Below, piece by piece: positions 20,872 through 22,592 of a DNA stretch of 22,592 nucleotides. The notes below the pieces were generated by a model. That model saw only the letters and a list, made by a program, of their open reading frames with translations, made no database searches and was not told the origin of the DNA. Position numbers and translations under genes: made by a program. Numbering within the stretch: position 1 is the stretch's first letter; every line of letters starts with the position of its first letter. Source of the DNA: a virus; IMG/VR virus record IMGVR_UViG_3300010883_021569, positions 1-22,592 of that record; one strand, given 5' to 3'.

Positions 20872-21150
20872 CTATTTTTGTATAATGCCGACGATATAAT
20901 TATCTTGCACAACAGAATAAGTCAAGTTATTCACAGTTATTTCTTCAATCATAGAGTTATCAACAATAATAGAATCAGCTTGATTTAAGTCAAATCTCAC
21001 ATCTTCTGCCCAAGAAATCACCGCGGTTTGTATATATTTCTCTTCTATAGCCTTGTAGTCGTCTGGCAATAGGATGCCCATAGGCGTCTCTGTGTCTGAT
21101 TTTTGTACCTTGTTCTCAACAAGAATATATCTGTTAACAGGTTTAAACAT
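20872..21150 (-). CDS. GroES-like co-chaperonin
   Basis: 92 residues. MFKPVNRYILVENK starts as GroES does (xxPLxDRVLVKxx). TPMGILLPDD matches the end of the mobile loop and GGIxIPD. AEDVRFDLNQADSIIVDNSMIEEITVNN fits the GDxVxFxxxxGxEVxxxGxxY region, and YSVVQDNYIVGIIQK matches the final xxIMxESDIxAxI strand. The roof loop is divergent, as in phage co-chaperonins such as T4 gp31. It probably caps the phage GroEL or host GroEL. Its gene lies about 15 kb from groEL, in a different transcription unit. ATG 21150 has AAAGGAG at 7 bases and overlaps the upstream gene by 8 bases. Confidence 0.8.
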   Translation of the reverse strand: MFKPVNRYILVENKVQKSDTETPMGILLPDDYKAIEEKYIQTAVISWAEDVRFDLNQADSIIVDNSMIEEITVNNLTYSVVQDNYIVGIIQK

Positions 21151-21376
21151 GACTAATCTCCTTTAGTAATAGTTTTTCATGAAGTTGATATTGGCTTTGC
21201 TCAAGAAAAAAGCTCGTCCTCGCTGAACATTTTTCACAGACCATTGATATGCAAATATTGCTGCCGGCGGTGGCTCTAATATTGCCAGTCGGTCTCCAAA
21301 AGCATTTGGTGGTGTCTCTTAGCTTACAATTAGTAAGTAGTTCGCGTTTTTCTAGCAAGTGATTAAAATTATTCAA
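21143..21376 (-). CDS. Unknown Cys-rich small protein
   Basis: 77 residues from TTG 21376, chosen because AGGAGG lies 4 bases upstream and 9 bases separate it from the reductase stop; no ATG fits. Five Cys include CEKC, with earlier Cys in NCKLRDTTKCFW and NICI, so a zinc ribbon-like fold is likely. The second half is a helical charged tail. It lies between the ribonucleotide reductase and the GroES-like gene in one operon. It may bind nucleic acid or act with the reductase; no family is recognised. Confidence 0.62.
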   Translation of the reverse strand: MNNFNHLLEKRELLTNCKLRDTTKCFWRPTGNIRATAGSNICISMVCEKCSARTSFFLEQSQYQLHEKLLLKEISHV

Positions 21377-21384
21377 TTTTCCTC

Positions 21385-22592
21385 CTAAATGGTGCAAGAA
21401 TCGCCATCGCAGAATTTGGTTCCAGTGCCGCCTTCTGTCTCAAGCTTTGTAATCGGTGTAATATTCGCTGATAATTCTTCATATTTTTCTTTACTGATTG
21501 GTTCATAGGGTGCCTGTTCATACCCAGTCTCTTCATATTTTAAAAATGAAACTGCCTTTAGCCTTGTTTCATACATTTCTAAGGCTCCCTTAATTTGGGA
21601 GGCTTCCTCGGGTTTAAAGGTCACGGTGATGGACACTGAGTTGTCGGCCCAATAGTGTTGATATTGTGCAGCAATCTCTAATTGTTCCCACATACTAACA
21701 TTTTTCTTACCCTTAACAAAATATGGCTCCTTTACAGGAAACTCAACACATATTGTATTGGGCGTGTATTTGTCTTCTTCAGTCTTATAACCCGCTTCGC
21801 GTAATGCGTCGACCATTACACTATCTTTTGAGAATCTGATACGGCGAATATAATATTCATCTTCGGGGAAATGAACACCGGGTGTGGACCCATTCAACAA
21901 AGATACCGTACCGGACGGTTTAATACTTGTCATTCGCACAGACTTAGGAATACAAAGCCAGTTTGAATATTCTTCATCTAGCTGCTTGACGTGGTCATAT
22001 GCATTGTCGCACCAATTGAGCATTTCACGGCGGCCATGTTTATTAAATGCCTGTATGACTCCTGATTGAGACAGTCCAATGCGACGATTTTTAAGCATTT
22101 TCGCGTTTGTTTCTGGCCAGTGTGTATTTGATAGTGTCACGGTCTTGCCATACAGATAAGCTATTTTAAGAGTCTTTAAGTAATCCTCGTAGGTCTCATG
22201 TTTAGCGGGGAAAGTTTCCACCAAACAACATAATTCAGCATCCTCAAGCTGCTGTTCCACGCAGGGATTAAAACCCATAACATTTTTGTCATCGTCTCTA
22301 GGCAGATCAGCCATGCGGCCGCGGGTGCGGGCATTGTCTAGCCAAATATATCCGGGCTCTCCATTGATTTGACTTTGCTGGGCATGCCACGTATAATCCA
22401 TGCCGACAATTGCATGAAAGGAGTTGTTCGAACCCCATCTGTGGTGATAGAGCTTTTCTTGATCGTTCTTCATCTCAAGATAATGTTTGTCATCGTGGGC
22501 GCCCATTGCAAGGGCAGCGGATCTACGTACGTTCCCTGATACTACACAACGTCCAATTAAGTTTTCTGTGTCTACAATATCCACTGATGTGA
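21385..22592 (-). CDS. Class II ribonucleotide reductase, C-terminal part, cut by right edge
   Basis: About 402 residues of an adenosylcobalamin-dependent reductase, open at the right edge; the GTG at 22584 is internal. CVVSGNVRRSA and NPCVEQQLEDAELCCLVE carry the thiyl-radical Cys and Glu of the NPCxE motif, with the disulfide Cys nearby. SIKPSGTVSLLNGSTPGVHFP is the PSGTxS phosphate-binding segment. VSITVTF and the end CDGDSC supply the C-terminal redox cysteine pair, as in Lactobacillus leichmannii ribonucleoside-triphosphate reductase. It makes deoxynucleotides for phage replication, needing B12 but not oxygen or an iron cofactor. It lies upstream of the GroES-like gene, and a thioredoxin-like gene occurs at 9495-9860. 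Confidence 0.93.
   Translation of the reverse strand, partial: TSVDIVDTENLIGRCVVSGNVRRSAALAMGAHDDKHYLEMKNDQEKLYHHRWGSNNSFHAIVGMDYTWHAQQSQINGEPGYIWLDNARTRGRMADLPRDDDKNVMGFNPCVEQQLEDAELCCLVETFPAKHETYEDYLKTLKIAYLYGKTVTLSNTHWPETNAKMLKNRRIGLSQSGVIQAFNKHGRREMLNWCDNAYDHVKQLDEEYSNWLCIPKSVRMTSIKPSGTVSLLNGSTPGVHFPEDEYYIRRIRFSKDSVMVDALREAGYKTEEDKYTPNTICVEFPVKEPYFVKGKKNVSMWEQLEIAAQYQHYWADNSVSITVTFKPEEASQIKGALEMYETRLKAVSFLKYEETGYEQAPYEPISKEKYEELSANITPITKLETEGGTGTKFCDGDSCTI

Noticed and set aside
20886-20927. TTGACT with a possible -10 upstream of the endolysin
   Set aside because: At 17-base spacing the -10 would be TAATTA, which is a poor match, so it is not called a promoter.
1-22592. tRNA genes, CRISPR arrays or insertion sequences
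   Set aside because: I saw no cloverleaf, no spaced direct repeats and no transposase; the only mobile-type gene is the HNH endonuclease.

Overview
The window is a densely packed segment of a large tailed-phage genome. Every credible gene, 28 in all counting the two cut by the window edges, lies on the minus strand, so transcription runs from high to low coordinates. Gaps are tens of bases at most, and neighbours often share a 4-base stop/start overlap (ATGA or TTGA). No stretch over 300 bases lacks a gene. An endolysin, a phage-type Dam methyltransferase, an HNH endonuclease with an AP2 domain, many short unrecognised genes and the absence of ribosomal or tRNA genes all point to a virus, probably a myovirus-like phage related to those recovered from marine metagenomes. 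No terminase, portal or capsid gene is in view. A secreted protein ending in a MYXO-CTERM-like sorting signal hints at a host among Myxococcota or related former Deltaproteobacteria; this is inference.

Layout in transcription order. (1) 22592-19416: the C-terminal part of a class II (B12-dependent) ribonucleotide reductase, a small Cys-rich protein, a GroES-like co-chaperonin, an amidase endolysin and a secreted metzincin-type zinc protease. (2) A promoter at 19387-19415 serves a small putative lipoprotein, a signal-peptide protein with the MYXO-CTERM-like tail, an unknown protein and a nucleotidyltransferase-like protein. (3) A promoter at 16198-16226 serves a DnaE-type DNA polymerase III alpha subunit, an HNH/AP2 homing-type endonuclease, a ClpP-like protease with an intact triad and a J-domain protein. 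(4) A promoter at 10837-10865 serves a small helical protein, the Dam methyltransferase, a zinc-finger protein, a thioredoxin-like protein, an unknown protein, an IMP dehydrogenase/GMP reductase family enzyme lacking CBS domains, an unknown protein, a sigma region 4-like protein and a very acidic repeat protein. (5) A terminator overlapping a consensus promoter (6702-6754) precedes a membrane protein and a second ClpP-like protein whose catalytic Asp is replaced. (6) A perfect sigma70 promoter (5564-5592) drives GroEL, followed by small unknown proteins, a D12-type methyltransferase homologue lacking its DPPY motif, a four-helix membrane protein, a mannose-6-phosphate isomerase cupin and a eukaryote-type phosphomannomutase. 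The start of one more gene lies at the left edge.

Taken together the genes give the phage its own replication polymerase and nucleotide supply, a proteostasis set (GroEL, a GroES-like protein, a J-protein, two ClpP-like proteases, a thioredoxin), a partial mannose-1-phosphate route, and a lysis/secretion cluster whose secreted proteins may act on the cell surface. The most unusual points are the phage-encoded MYXO-CTERM-like protein beside a metzincin protease, the methyltransferase pseudoenzyme, the overlapping terminator and promoter, and a set of five near-identical sigma70-type promoters.
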